Notes: generated by a model from the sequence alone, not told the origin. 64,000 nt of DNA from Cognatiyoonia koreensis (GCF_900109295.1 NZ_FOIZ01000001.1:2108001-2172000), one strand, 5' to 3'; shown: positions 52,511 to 61,834, counted from the first letter of the stretch. Made by a program: numbers and translations.

Positions 52511-55342
52511 ATGTCACTTGATCAACCGGCCATCGACCTGAGCCCGCGTGTCAGCGACGAAGTCCGCAAGACGACCTGTTACATGTGTGCCTGCCGCTGC
52601 GGGATCAACGTGCACATGAAGGATGGCAAGGTTGCCTATATCGAAGGCAACAAGGACCATCCGGTCAACAAGGGTGTGCTTTGCGCCAAAGGGTCGGCCG
52701 GAATCATGCAGCACAACGCCCCATCGCGTCTGCGTGCCCCGCTCAAGCGCGTGGGCGAGCGTGGATCAGGCGAATACGAGGAGATTTCCTGGGAAGAGGC
52801 GCTGACCCTTGCCACAGAATGGCTTGCGCCCATCCGTGCAAACGCCCCAGAAAAGCTGGCGTTCTTTACCGGTCGTGACCAATCGCAGTCTTTTACTTCA
52901 CTTTGGGCGCAAGGTTTCGGCACGCCGAATTATGCCGCGCATGGCGGTTTTTGTTCGGTGAATATGGCCGCTGCCGGTATCTATACGATGGGCGGCGCGT
53001 TCTGGGAATTTGGCCAGCCTGACTGGGACAGAACCAAGATGGTCATGATCTTTGGTGTCGCCGAAGACCACGACAGCAATCCCATCAAGATGGGCATCGG
53101 CCGGGCCAAGGCGCGCGGTGCCAAAATTGTCGGAGTGAACCCGATCCGCACCGGTTACAACGCGGTTGCGGATGATTGGGTCGGGATCACGCCCGGCACG
53201 GACGGTCTGTTCATCCTGTCGATGATCCATTGCCTGATGAAGGCGGGCAAGATCGACCTCGACTATCTTGCGCGGTTCACCAATGCGTCTGTGTTGATCA
53301 ACGAAGATCCGAAAAGCGACCAACGCGGGCAGTTCCTGCGCGACGATCAGGGGCAACCCCTGGTTATTGACCGTGCCACAGGGAAATTGGCCCCTTGGAA
53401 CGGTGTGGGCGTCGAGCCCGATCTGTCCAAAACCCATCGCGCCAAGGGAATCACCCATCGCCCCGCATTCCACCTGATGGCCGAAAAATACATGTCGGAT
53501 GACTACGCCCCCGAAGCTGTCGCGGACCGCTGTGGTCTGACGCCTGCACGCATCAGGCAGATGGCGGCCGAACTGGCCCGCGTGGCCTTTGACGAGGCGA
53601 TCACCGTGGACCAGCCATGGACAGATTTCCGTGGCAAGCACCATGACCGGATGATTGGCCGCCCTGTCAGTTTCCATGCGATGCGCGGGATTTCCGCCCA
53701 TTCCAACGGCTTCCAGACCTGCCGCGCGCTGCATGTCCTCCAGATTATCCTTGGCAGTGTTGAAACCCCCGGCGGGATGCGGTTCAAGCCGCCCTACCCC
53801 AAGCCTGCGACCGCCCATCCCAAGCCGCACGGCAAAGTCACCCCGGGTCAGGCGCTGGATGGCCCGCATCTGGGTTATGTCCACGGCCCCGAAGACCTGC
53901 TGCTGGACGAGAACGACCAGCCAAAGCGGATCGACAAGGCTTATTCATGGGAAAACCCGATGTCGGCCCACGGGCTGATGCACATGGTCATTTCGAACGC
54001 CCATGCCGGCACGCCGTACAAGATCGACACGCTGTTCATGTATATGGCGAACATGTCCTGGAATTCGTCGATGAACACCGGCGGTGTCATGAAGATGCTG
54101 ACGGACAAGGACGAAGACGGCGAATATGTCATCCCTCGCATCATCTATTCGGATGCCTATTCGTCGGAAATGATCGCCTATGCCGATCTGATCCTGCCGG
54201 ATACCACCTACCTTGAACGCCATGACTGCATTTCCCTGCTGGATCGCCCGATCTGCGAGGCGGATGCCGTTGCAGATGCGATCCGCTGGCCTGTCGTGGA
54301 ACCCGATCGTGACGTGCGCGGCTTTCAGTCCGTGCTGTGCGAGCTTGGCGCGCGCCTTGGATTGCCCGGCTTTGTCAATGAAGACGGCAGTCAGAAATAC
54401 GCCGATTATGCCGACTACATCACGCACCATATCCGCCGTCCCGGCATTGGGCCCTTGGCTGGCTTTCGCCTTGGCGAAAACGGCAAGATGCAGGGCGGGC
54501 GCGGTGACGTGAACGAGGCGCAGCTGGACAACTACATCAGCAATGGCGGGTTCTGGATGGAACATGTGCCGGCTGAATGTTCTTACTACAAACCCTTCAA
54601 TGCGGCCTATCAGGATTGGGCGGTCAAGTTGGGTTTCTACGATGTGGTCCAGCCCTATATCTTCCAGATCTATTGCGAACCCTTGCGCAAATTTCAGGCC
54701 GCGGCCGAAGGGATCGGCACACGCCAGCCACCGGAGCATCTGCGCGACCAGATCAAGGCGACGATGGACCCGCTGCCGATCTGGTATGCGCCGTTCGAGG
54801 ACTCCAGCGTGGATCCCGATGAATACCCGATCCACGCCCTGACCCAACGGCCGATGGCGATGTATCATTCCTGGGGGACGCAAAACGCCTGGTTGCGCCA
54901 GATCCACGGCCATAACCCACTTTATCTGCCGACAGCGATCTGGGAACAGCACGGGTTCGCCGAAGGCGACTGGGCCAAGGTCACGTCCGCGCACGGGTCA
55001 ATCGTCGTGCCCGTGGCGCATCAGGCGTCCCTGAACGCGCATACGATCTGGACCTGGAACGCCATCGGCAAGCGCAAGGGGGCCTGGGCACTGGATACGG
55101 ACGCGAGCGAGGCGAACAAGGGGTTCCTGCTCAACCATCTGATCCACGAATTGCTGCCGCCAAAGGGCGACGGGCTGCGCTGGGCCAATTCCGATCCGAT
55201 CACGGGTCAGGCGGCGTGGTTTGACCTGCGGGTCAAGATCGAAAAGACCCGCGAAACCAACGAGGCAAAACCGGCCATGCCGCCACTCAAATCGCCGGTG
55301 CCGCAGGGGCCGGAGACCCTCGTTTGGAAGGTCGGCACATGA
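52511..55342 (+). CDS. soeA: Sulfite dehydrogenase (quinone) molybdopterin subunit SoeA
   Basis: A 943-residue DMSO-reductase-family protein. The N-terminal 4Fe-4S site is TTCYMCACRCGINV with Cys23, Cys26, Cys30 and Cys58; GGFCSVNMAAAG places Cys148 as the probable molybdenum ligand; the rest follows the bis-MGD fold (IFGVAEDHDSNPIKM, LILPDTTYLERHD). No twin-arginine signal is present, which agrees with SoeA working on the cytoplasmic face, as known for SoeABC. It oxidises sulfite from Xsc to sulfate and passes electrons through SoeB to SoeC and quinone. AAAGG upstream supports the start. A four-base overlap links it to a small membrane-protein gene. Confidence 0.93.
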   Translation: MSLDQPAIDLSPRVSDEVRKTTCYMCACRCGINVHMKDGKVAYIEGNKDHPVNKGVLCAKGSAGIMQHNAPSRLRAPLKRVGERGSGEYEEISWEEALTLATEWLAPIRANAPEKLAFFTGRDQSQSFTSLWAQGFGTPNYAAHGGFCSVNMAAAGIYTMGGAFWEFGQPDWDRTKMVMIFGVAEDHDSNPIKMGIGRAKARGAKIVGVNPIRTGYNAVADDWVGITPGTDGLFILSMIHCLMKAGKIDLDYLARFTNASVLINEDPKSDQRGQFLRDDQGQPLVIDRATGKLAPWNGVGVEPDLSKTHRAKGITHRPAFHLMAEKYMSDDYAPEAVADRCGLTPARIRQMAAELARVAFDEAITVDQPWTDFRGKHHDRMIGRPVSFHAMRGISAHSNGFQTCRALHVLQIILGSVETPGGMRFKPPYPKPATAHPKPHGKVTPGQALDGPHLGYVHGPEDLLLDENDQPKRIDKAYSWENPMSAHGLMHMVISNAHAGTPYKIDTLFMYMANMSWNSSMNTGGVMKMLTDKDEDGEYVIPRIIYSDAYSSEMIAYADLILPDTTYLERHDCISLLDRPICEADAVADAIRWPVVEPDRDVRGFQSVLCELGARLGLPGFVNEDGSQKYADYADYITHHIRRPGIGPLAGFRLGENGKMQGGRGDVNEAQLDNYISNGGFWMEHVPAECSYYKPFNAAYQDWAVKLGFYDVVQPYIFQIYCEPLRKFQAAAEGIGTRQPPEHLRDQIKATMDPLPIWYAPFEDSSVDPDEYPIHALTQRPMAMYHSWGTQNAWLRQIHGHNPLYLPTAIWEQHGFAEGDWAKVTSAHGSIVVPVAHQASLNAHTIWTWNAIGKRKGAWALDTDASEANKGFLLNHLIHELLPPKGDGLRWANSDPITGQAAWFDLRVKIEKTRETNEAKPAMPPLKSPVPQGPETLVWKVGT

Positions 55343-55512
55343 GCAATACGCAAATCCTCCTCCTGATTGCGTGTTTCCTGCTGCTGACCTTGGGAAGCTT
55401 TGTCTATTTCGTCGCCACATGGGATGCTGAAAAAGAGCAACCCGTCTCTATCATCTTGCCTGAAATACTCCCGCCGGAGGCATCCGCACTGACCAAAGGG
55501 GCCATCGCATGA
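55339..55512 (+). CDS. Small single-helix membrane protein between soeA and soeB
   Basis: A 57-residue product starting MSNTQILLLIACFLLLTLGSF, with one transmembrane helix (about residues 4-26) and a short acidic tail DAEKEQPVSIILPE. It overlaps soeA by four bases (ATGA) and soeB by four bases (ATGA), so it is almost certainly translated as part of the operon. It is not one of the three named Soe subunits. It could be an assembly factor or small subunit that anchors SoeAB to SoeC; this is inference. Confidence 0.8.
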   Translation: MSNTQILLLIACFLLLTLGSFVYFVATWDAEKEQPVSIILPEILPPEASALTKGAIA

Positions 55513-56270
55513 CCACTTTACCGCCACCCTCTGCCAAGAAGCTCGGGCTTGTCATCGATCTTGACACCTGCGTTGGCTGTCATGCCTGCGTGATCAGCTG
55601 CAAGGGCTGGAACACCGAAAACTATGGCGCGCCGCTGTCGGACCAGAATGCCTATTCAGGCGCGGCATCCGGGACGTTTCTGAACCGGGTGCATTCATAT
55701 GAAGTACAGCCCGAAAACGGAACAGCGCAGCTGATCCATTTCCCGAAATCCTGCCTGCACTGCGAAGACGCCCCTTGCGTGACGGTCTGTCCGACGGGGG
55801 CCAGCTACAAGCGGGTCGAAGACGGGATCGTGCTGGTCAACGAAAGCGACTGCATCGGCTGCGGCCTGTGCGCATGGGCCTGCCCCTACGGCGCGCGCGA
55901 GATGGACGTGGCAGAAGGTGTCATGAAGAAATGCACCCTTTGCGTTGACCGGATCTACAATGAAAACCTGCCCGAAGAAGATCGCCAGCCCGTCTGTGTG
56001 CGCACCTGCCCTGCGGGCGCGCGCCATTTCGGCGATTTGGGTGATCCGGAAAGCGATGTCAGCCATTTGGTCGCCGAGCGGGGTGGTTTTGATCTGATGC
56101 CGGAACAGGGCACGAAGCCGGTCAATAAATACCTGCCACCGCGCCCCAAGGATGTCGAACCCGAAATCGACATTCTGGCCCCATATCTGGAGCCCGTCGC
56201 GCAGGATGCCAAGGGCCTGCTTGGCTGGCTTGATAAAGCCCTGTCCGCCATGCCCGGGGGTGCCAGATAA
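55509..56270 (+). CDS. soeB: Sulfite dehydrogenase iron-sulfur subunit SoeB
   Basis: A 253-residue polyferredoxin of the DmsB/SoeB type with four cluster motifs: CVGCHACVISC, CLHCEDAPCVTVCPTGA, CIGCGLCAWACPYGA and CTLCVDRI with CVRTCPAGA. It carries electrons from SoeA to SoeC on the cytoplasmic side. Start and stop codons both overlap neighbours, as expected for a stable complex. Confidence 0.93.
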   Translation: MTTLPPPSAKKLGLVIDLDTCVGCHACVISCKGWNTENYGAPLSDQNAYSGAASGTFLNRVHSYEVQPENGTAQLIHFPKSCLHCEDAPCVTVCPTGASYKRVEDGIVLVNESDCIGCGLCAWACPYGAREMDVAEGVMKKCTLCVDRIYNENLPEEDRQPVCVRTCPAGARHFGDLGDPESDVSHLVAERGGFDLMPEQGTKPVNKYLPPRPKDVEPEIDILAPYLEPVAQDAKGLLGWLDKALSAMPGGAR

Positions 56271-57142
56271 TGCATCCCGCACCGTCGGTTATCATCTTCA
56301 CCGTCTTTTCCGGCCTCGGTTTTGGCCTGCTATTCTGGCTTGGGATCGACGCGACGCCACCGACAGGCTGGGTCGCATTCGTGTTCTGGGTCATCGCCTA
56401 TGTCATGGCTGCGGGTGGCTTGCTGTCATCCACCTTCCATCTTGGCCATCCCGAACGGTTCCTGAAGGCTTTTACCCAATGGCGCAGTTCCTGGCTTTCG
56501 CGTGAAGGGCTTGCCGCTGTCGCGACGCTTGTTGCAATGGGTCTTTATGGTCTTGGCCTCGTCTTTTTTGCTGCCGCCTGGCAACCGCTTGGCTGGTTGG
56601 GTTCGCTTGGCGCATTGGCGACCGTTTTCACGACCTCGATGATTTACACGCAGATGAAGACCGTGCCCCGCTGGAAGCACTGGACCACCCCTGCGCTTTT
56701 TCTCGCGCTTTCTTTGGGGGGTGGTGCGTTGTTTGCAGGCAAGGTGACGATTGCCATTGTCCTGCTGATCGCGGCGGGTCTTTTGCAGGCCTATGCGTGG
56801 TTCAGCGGTGACAGCCGCCTGTCGGACAGTGGCACGACGCTCGCCACGGCGACGGGTCTGGGTCACATTGGCAAGGTCCGCGCGTTTGAACCGCCCCATA
56901 CCGGTACCAACTATCTGCTGAAGGAATTCGCTTACGAGGTTGGTCGCAAACATGTGCAGCAGTTACGTTTGATTGCCCTTGCGCTGGGATTTGTCGTGCC
57001 TGTGCTTGTCCTGCTTCTTCCGCTTGGCCATTTTGGTGCGGCGATCGCCGTGCTGAGCCATATTGCGGGGATACTGGCCCTGCGGTGGTTGTTTTTTGCG
57101 CAGGCCGAACATGTGGTCGGACTTTATTACGGGAAGCGTTAG
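56270..57142 (+). CDS. soeC: Sulfite dehydrogenase membrane anchor SoeC (DmsC-like)
   Basis: A 290-residue membrane protein with eight hydrophobic segments, of the DmsC type: MHPAPSVIIFTVFSGLGFG at the start, SSTFHLGHPERFLKAFTQWRSSWLSREG as the typical first cytoplasmic loop, and MIYTQMKTVPRWKHW. It anchors the complex and reduces quinone. Its start shares one base with the soeB stop (TAATG). Confidence 0.92.
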   Translation: MHPAPSVIIFTVFSGLGFGLLFWLGIDATPPTGWVAFVFWVIAYVMAAGGLLSSTFHLGHPERFLKAFTQWRSSWLSREGLAAVATLVAMGLYGLGLVFFAAAWQPLGWLGSLGALATVFTTSMIYTQMKTVPRWKHWTTPALFLALSLGGGALFAGKVTIAIVLLIAAGLLQAYAWFSGDSRLSDSGTTLATATGLGHIGKVRAFEPPHTGTNYLLKEFAYEVGRKHVQQLRLIALALGFVVPVLVLLLPLGHFGAAIAVLSHIAGILALRWLFFAQAEHVVGLYYGKR

Positions 57143-57181
57143 GACGATGTCGATGGTGCCGGGTTGCGTGAGGTTGCGAAT

Positions 57182-57910
57182 ATGCGTCTGATCCTGGCCT
57201 TGTTCCTGCTTGTGGTGCCGACGCTGTCCATGGCCACACCCCCGCGGATCGTGTCGGTCGATGAAGACCTTCTGGCCATCAACGCCACACATGTCTTTAT
57301 CTTGCGCACCATCAGCGACAATCATGGATACCATCAGGTCAATCAGACCGATGTCACCCTGATCGCGCGCAATCGCGAAACCGGATGGGACGATCAGCAT
57401 TGGCCGGTACTTAGCGTGCGCGACAACGGGTTTCCGACGGACGCTGCTGACCCGAACAGTCGCGTAACGAACCTGGGTCTGCCAGAGCGCGTCAATCCAT
57501 ATGACGTCGTCCTGTGGCGCAAGGCATATCTGCCTTTCAGCCCGCATTATGTGCCGACCGATCTGGATGTTGCGTTCAGTGCTGGCCGGTTCACCTTGCG
57601 CCGAAACAATGCATTGCACAGCTTTGAGCTGGCCGACGTGCAGGCGGCGCTGGAAGAAAGTTTTGCAGCGTCGCGAAAGACGATTCCAATTGCGACAGGA
57701 CAGATCAGTTCGGGGGTTGCAGAAGATGATTTCGACTATTTGTTTGCGGTGCCTGTGGCGTTGAATGAAACCTGTGCTGTCACGGCGTTGTATGTTTTGC
57801 CGGATTGGTCAGATGCGGGCCCCAACCAGCAGTTGATCAAGCTGGATTGCGCCAACGAAGACCGTCCTTTCGCCGTCTTTGTGCCGATGACGGCGGAACT
57901 GTCGGACTGA
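57182..57910 (+). CDS. Periplasmic protein of unknown function
   Basis: A 242-residue protein with a signal peptide (MRLILALFLLVVPTLSMATP). The mature part has IVSVDEDLLAINATHVFILRT, GLPERVNPYDVVLWRKAYLPF and two cysteines late in the chain (NETCAVTAL, IKLDCANED). The family is not recognised. It starts 39 bases after soeC with GAGG upstream and may be read through from the soe operon, but a link to sulfite oxidation cannot be shown. Confidence 0.65.
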   Translation: MRLILALFLLVVPTLSMATPPRIVSVDEDLLAINATHVFILRTISDNHGYHQVNQTDVTLIARNRETGWDDQHWPVLSVRDNGFPTDAADPNSRVTNLGLPERVNPYDVVLWRKAYLPFSPHYVPTDLDVAFSAGRFTLRRNNALHSFELADVQAALEESFAASRKTIPIATGQISSGVAEDDFDYLFAVPVALNETCAVTALYVLPDWSDAGPNQQLIKLDCANEDRPFAVFVPMTAELSD

Positions 57911-57982
57911 CGACGACACGCCTGACGAATTTTTTTCAACTTCTGCCAAGGATTGACCATTAGCGCGCGTCATAGTCCTGTG

Positions 57983-58525
57983 ATGCGTATGTCAGTGACC
58001 GATCAGGACCTTGCAATTGCGGCCGCCGGTGGCGATGGGCAGGCTTTTGCGAGCTTGCTGGATCGCCACTATGACCGGCTGTTCGCGTTCTGTTTTCGCA
58101 TGACCGGCAGACGCGAAGAAGCCGAAGACCTGACGCAGGATATCTGCGCCGCCCTGCCCGCCAAACTGGCCGGGTTTCGCGGCGACGCGAAGGTGACCAC
58201 ATGGCTTTACCGTGTCGCGATGAACGCTGCCCATGACCGCCGCCGCAAGCAGGCGACCTATGCCAAGGCCAGCGACGGTTGGGGCGATTGGGAAACCAAC
58301 CGCACCGCCGCGAATGCCGAAGCGGCCGCGCAACTGGACTGGCTGAGTGAAGCGATGCGGCATCTGTCCGACGATCTGCGCGACACGCTTGCACTGGTGC
58401 TGGATGACATGACCCACGCGGACGCGGCCCATGTGCTGGGTGTTAGCGAAGGCACGATCAGCTGGCGTGTATCAGAGGCCAAGAAGGCCCTGAAAGCGCT
58501 CAAAGCAAAGGAGGATGTCGCATGA
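57983..58525 (+). CDS. ECF-type RNA polymerase sigma factor
   Basis: About 180 residues. Region 2 reads ASLLDRHYDRLFAFCFRMTGRREEAEDLTQDI with the core-binding helix, then FRGDAKVTTWLYRVAMNAAHDRRRK; region 4 is the helix-turn-helix MTHADAAHVLGVSEGTISWRVSEAKKAL. The start is uncertain: ATGs at 57983 and 57989 and a TTG at 57953 are in frame and none has a strong ribosome site. Its stop overlaps the start of the vWA gene (ATGA), so the neighbour is probably its regulator or its output. Confidence 0.87.
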   Translation: MRMSVTDQDLAIAAAGGDGQAFASLLDRHYDRLFAFCFRMTGRREEAEDLTQDICAALPAKLAGFRGDAKVTTWLYRVAMNAAHDRRRKQATYAKASDGWGDWETNRTAANAEAAAQLDWLSEAMRHLSDDLRDTLALVLDDMTHADAAHVLGVSEGTISWRVSEAKKALKALKAKEDVA

Positions 58526-60711
58526 GCGACGACCTTGATGATCTGAAATCCGCGATGAATGCGGCCACCCCTGCCCCGGATGCCAGCCGTCGGGCGGCAA
58601 ATCTGGCGTTGGCGCAGAAAAATTTCGAAGCGCTCCAAGGAACGCCGGAAGCGGCACGTCCTAATCCTGTAGCTGCCCCGAGCGGGCTTTGGACAGGATT
58701 GAAGGATATGCTGAATTCATTGACGACACGCGGTGCTTTGACCGCAACGACTGCACTTGTGGCCTGCGGGTTCCTTTTTCTGACCGAAACCGGTCAGGAC
58801 ATGTGGCGCGAAAGTGATTTTGATCTGGCGGATGTTGGTGCGCAGGCACCCAAGGACGCAGGCAGTGCCCCGCAGATCGCAAAGCCTGCACAGGTTGAGG
58901 AAGAGGTCGCCGTCGATGGGATCATGGCCCCTTTGCCTGAAGCCCTTGACGAAGCGCAGATTGAATTGGCTCCGGCGGATGAAGATGCCGTCGTGCTTGC
59001 CGAACCCGAGATCGCGCAAGGTGAGAGCTTTGCCGGTTCAGCGGAGCTTGGCCAGAACGACGTCGTGGTCGAAGATGGGCTAAGCCGCATTCAGCCGGAA
59101 GCCATCGAGCCTGCTGCGCCGACAGCGACCAGCCGTCCACGGGCATTAGCCCCCCAGAGCAGCGTAGCACCGACTGCTATTCCGCCTGCACCTGAAGCAA
59201 GCCAGCAAAGGCTTGAAAGCCGTTCGTCCGGAGTTCAACGGTTGGTCCTTGATGCCGAAGAAGAAGGACCGGCTCGCGCGATCCCGAACACAGAAACCTT
59301 CGCCAACGAGGCCCCGGCATCGCTTAAGATCACGCAGGAAGACCCTGTGTCGACCTTCTCGATCGACGTGGATACTGCCAGCTATGCAGTGCTGCGTTCT
59401 TCGATCACGGCTGGTCAGTTGCCGCCGGCAGAGGCAATCCGGATTGAGGAACTGATCAACTATTTCCCTTATGACTACCCCGCACCGGACGCGACAGAAG
59501 CGCCGTTTCGTCCGACGGTCAGTGTCTTGGACACGCCCTGGAATGCGGATACGCAGTTGGTCCATGTTGCCATTCAAGGCCAGATGCCTGCGGTTGAAGA
59601 TCGCCCGCCCCTGAACCTTGTGTTCCTGATTGATACCTCTGGGTCGATGAATGATCCGGCGAAACTGCCGCTGCTCAAGCAGTCGTTCCGCTTGATGCTG
59701 TCGCAGCTGCGTCCCGAAGATGAGGTGGCGATCGTGGAGTATGCGGGCAGTGCCGGGCAGGTATTGGCACCCACCCCTGCATCCGATCAGGCGACGATCA
59801 TTGATGCGATCAACGGTCTGGGTGCTGGCGGGTCGACCAACGGACAAGGTGGTCTGCAGCAGGCCTATGCCGTTGCCGACCGGATGGCTGCCGATGGTGA
59901 GGTCAGCCGGATCCTGTTGGCGACGGATGGCGATTTCAATGTCGGGATCAATGATCCGGATGCGCTGAAGGATTTCATTGCCGACAAACGCGACACCGGC
60001 ACATATCTGTCTGTCCTTGGCTTTGGCCGCGGCAATCTGGACGATGCGACGATGCAGGCGCTGGCCCAGAACGGCAACGGCACGGCGGCCTATATCGACA
60101 CGCTGACCGAGGCGCAAAAGGTGCTGGTGGACCAGTTGACGGGTGAATTGTTCCCGATTGCCGGTGATGTGAAGATCCAGGTGGAGTGGAATCCGGCGGA
60201 AATCGCTGAGTATCGTCTGATCGGGTATGAGACCCGTGCGCTGGCGCGTGAGGATTTCAATAACGACAAGGTTGATGCGGGCGAACTGGGGGCCGGTCAT
60301 ACCGTCACCGCGCTTTACGAGGTGACGCCTGTTGGTAGCCCTGCCCAGTTGAGCGATCCGCTGCGCTATGCCCCCGCGACAGTCGCGGCGGGGAACGGCG
60401 AACTGGGCTTTTTGAAGCTGCGCTATAAAGATCCCGGTGCGGACGAAAGCCAGCTGTTGACCACGCCGATCGTGGCGGGTGGCGGTGCACCGGCAGATGC
60501 GTTGTTCGCTGTGGCGATTGCGGGCTGGGGCCAGCTGCTGCGCGATGACCGGTTTCTGGGTGAGTGGGGTTATGACGACGCGATTGCATTAGCCAATGCC
60601 AATCGCGGCGAAGACCCGTTCGGTTATCGTACTGAAGCGGTGCAGCTGATGCGGTTGGCCGAAAACCTGCCGCGCAACCCGTTCGAGAACGGGACGCGGA
60701 TATCCCGCTAG
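58522..60711 (+). CDS. Membrane-anchored von Willebrand factor A protein (YfbK-like)
   Basis: A 729-residue protein. Residues 1-60 are a charged, helical, presumably cytoplasmic head (MSDDLDDLKSAMNAATPAPD); a helix at about 72-90 (GALTATTALVACGFLFL) spans the membrane; an acidic, Pro/Ala-rich linker follows to about 260; then the YfbK-type region SIDVDTASYAVLRSSI, a vWA domain with the MIDAS motif DTSGSMND and ATDGDFN, and a DUF3520-like C-terminus. The external domain probably binds a protein partner through a divalent metal. The head resembles anti-sigma heads in position and size, but this is inference from the overlap with the sigma gene. Confidence 0.82.
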   Translation: MSDDLDDLKSAMNAATPAPDASRRAANLALAQKNFEALQGTPEAARPNPVAAPSGLWTGLKDMLNSLTTRGALTATTALVACGFLFLTETGQDMWRESDFDLADVGAQAPKDAGSAPQIAKPAQVEEEVAVDGIMAPLPEALDEAQIELAPADEDAVVLAEPEIAQGESFAGSAELGQNDVVVEDGLSRIQPEAIEPAAPTATSRPRALAPQSSVAPTAIPPAPEASQQRLESRSSGVQRLVLDAEEEGPARAIPNTETFANEAPASLKITQEDPVSTFSIDVDTASYAVLRSSITAGQLPPAEAIRIEELINYFPYDYPAPDATEAPFRPTVSVLDTPWNADTQLVHVAIQGQMPAVEDRPPLNLVFLIDTSGSMNDPAKLPLLKQSFRLMLSQLRPEDEVAIVEYAGSAGQVLAPTPASDQATIIDAINGLGAGGSTNGQGGLQQAYAVADRMAADGEVSRILLATDGDFNVGINDPDALKDFIADKRDTGTYLSVLGFGRGNLDDATMQALAQNGNGTAAYIDTLTEAQKVLVDQLTGELFPIAGDVKIQVEWNPAEIAEYRLIGYETRALAREDFNNDKVDAGELGAGHTVTALYEVTPVGSPAQLSDPLRYAPATVAAGNGELGFLKLRYKDPGADESQLLTTPIVAGGGAPADALFAVAIAGWGQLLRDDRFLGEWGYDDAIALANANRGEDPFGYRTEAVQLMRLAENLPRNPFENGTRISR

Positions 60712-60717
60712 GCACAC

Positions 60718-61404
60718 TTAGTGCGGGATGTAGCATTCCGCATCCATGAAGTCGCGCATGGTTTGACCCTTTTGGGGTTTGAACGGCGCGACTTCTGTCA
60801 TCGCAATCACACGGTCGAGCCGGAACATACGAAAGCCCTGACGCAATTCGCACCAGCAGATCGCAGTCCAGACCTTGCCCCAGAACCAGACACCGAGCGG
60901 GCGCACGATGCGCGACGTTTCAGCCCCGCCTTCGTCGGCATAGCTGATTTCAAGCCGGATGTGGTCTTCGGCTGCGGCTTCGAACCGGTCCAGCACGTCA
61001 CGCCAGCTGCCAAGCGGTGCCTCTGAGGCGATGGCCTGAATGCTGACCTGACCGACACGGGCGCGGGCTGCATCGGGCAGCACCTCATCTATCTTGATCA
61101 GTGCTTCCTGTGCTGCGGCAGCCATCTTGGTGCCGCCCCAGCCTTTGAGCATCCGTGCGCCCGCGACGAGGGCGACGATTTCGTCAGGTGTGAACATGAG
61201 CGGTGGCAAATCATAGCCATCCCGCATGATGTAGCCGACCCCGGCTTCGCCTTCGATTGGCACGCCGGAGCCGATCAGATGCGCCACGTCGCGGTAGATC
61301 GTCCGCGACGTGACTTCGAGTTTTTCGGCCAGTTGTTTGGCCGTGACGAGCCGCCCGCCGCGCAGGAATTGCAGGATCTGGAAAAGGCGGTCGGCGCGTC
61401 GCAT
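60718..61404 (-). CDS. HTH/WYL (YafY-type) transcriptional regulator
   Basis: A 228-residue regulator: HTH_11 domain at residues 1-60 (RADRLFQILQFLRGG, TAKQLAEKLEVTSRTIYRDVAHL) and a C-terminal WYL-type domain (RIVRPLGVWFWGKVWTAICWCELRQGFRMFRLDRV). The WYL triad is modified in this copy (W-T-A at the typical position). It is the second gene of an operon with a VOC gene, sharing one base with it (TAATG), and probably controls that operon through the palindrome upstream at 61813. Confidence 0.87.
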   Translation of the reverse strand: MRRADRLFQILQFLRGGRLVTAKQLAEKLEVTSRTIYRDVAHLIGSGVPIEGEAGVGYIMRDGYDLPPLMFTPDEIVALVAGARMLKGWGGTKMAAAAQEALIKIDEVLPDAARARVGQVSIQAIASEAPLGSWRDVLDRFEAAAEDHIRLEISYADEGGAETSRIVRPLGVWFWGKVWTAICWCELRQGFRMFRLDRVIAMTEVAPFKPQKGQTMRDFMDAECYIPH

Positions 61405-61766
61405 TACGCTGGCTCGAACAGGCCGATGGAGTTTCCATCGGGATCGGTGGCATAGGCGAAACGTCCAGGTGGAATGGCCACGATCGGGCTGATCATCTTG
61501 CCGCCAGCTTTTGTGCACCGTTCCATCGCCGCTTCGAGCTTGTCCGGTGTGGCGAGGTGGATCGTCGGGCCGTTTCCGCTGGCCGGTTCGCCGGGATAAA
61601 GGTGCCCGCCGATTCCATCCAGATCGGCATCGAAGTTCACGATGGGGTTCGGCCCTGTGTCGTCCATCGCCATTTTGAAACCAAAGACGGTTTCATAGAA
61701 TTGCTGGGCCTTGGCGAGATCGGTCACGGGAATTTCGGTCCAGACGACAGTTGGTTTGGCAGTCAT
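61404..61766 (-). CDS. VOC family (glyoxalase/bleomycin-resistance fold) protein
   Basis: A 120-residue protein with the two beta-alpha-beta units of the VOC fold: VVWTEIPVTDLAKAQQFYETVFGFKM and FAYATDPDGNSIGLFEP at the end. Metal-binding positions are partly present (E near residue 11, H in GGHLYPGE, E in LFEP). Substrate unknown. AAGGAG lies seven bases before the ATG. First gene of the two-gene VOC-WYL operon. Confidence 0.85.
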   Translation of the reverse strand: MTAKPTVVWTEIPVTDLAKAQQFYETVFGFKMAMDDTGPNPIVNFDADLDGIGGHLYPGEPASGNGPTIHLATPDKLEAAMERCTKAGGKMISPIVAIPPGRFAYATDPDGNSIGLFEPA

Positions 61767-61812
61767 GTTTCATCTCCTTGGTGCGGTTGATGAACATGTT
61801 TAACCATACCCC

Positions 61813-61834
61813 TGCTGACAGCGTTATGTCAGCA
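61813..61834. promoter_or_regulatory. Palindrome TGCTGACA-N6-TGTCAGCA, probable WYL regulator operator
   Basis: Perfect eight-base arms with spacer GCGTTA, 46 bases upstream of the VOC start on the minus strand, in the promoter zone. The same arms with a 5-base spacer lie upstream of uvrB at 30529-30549. Binding by the WYL protein is inferred from position. Confidence 0.7.
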
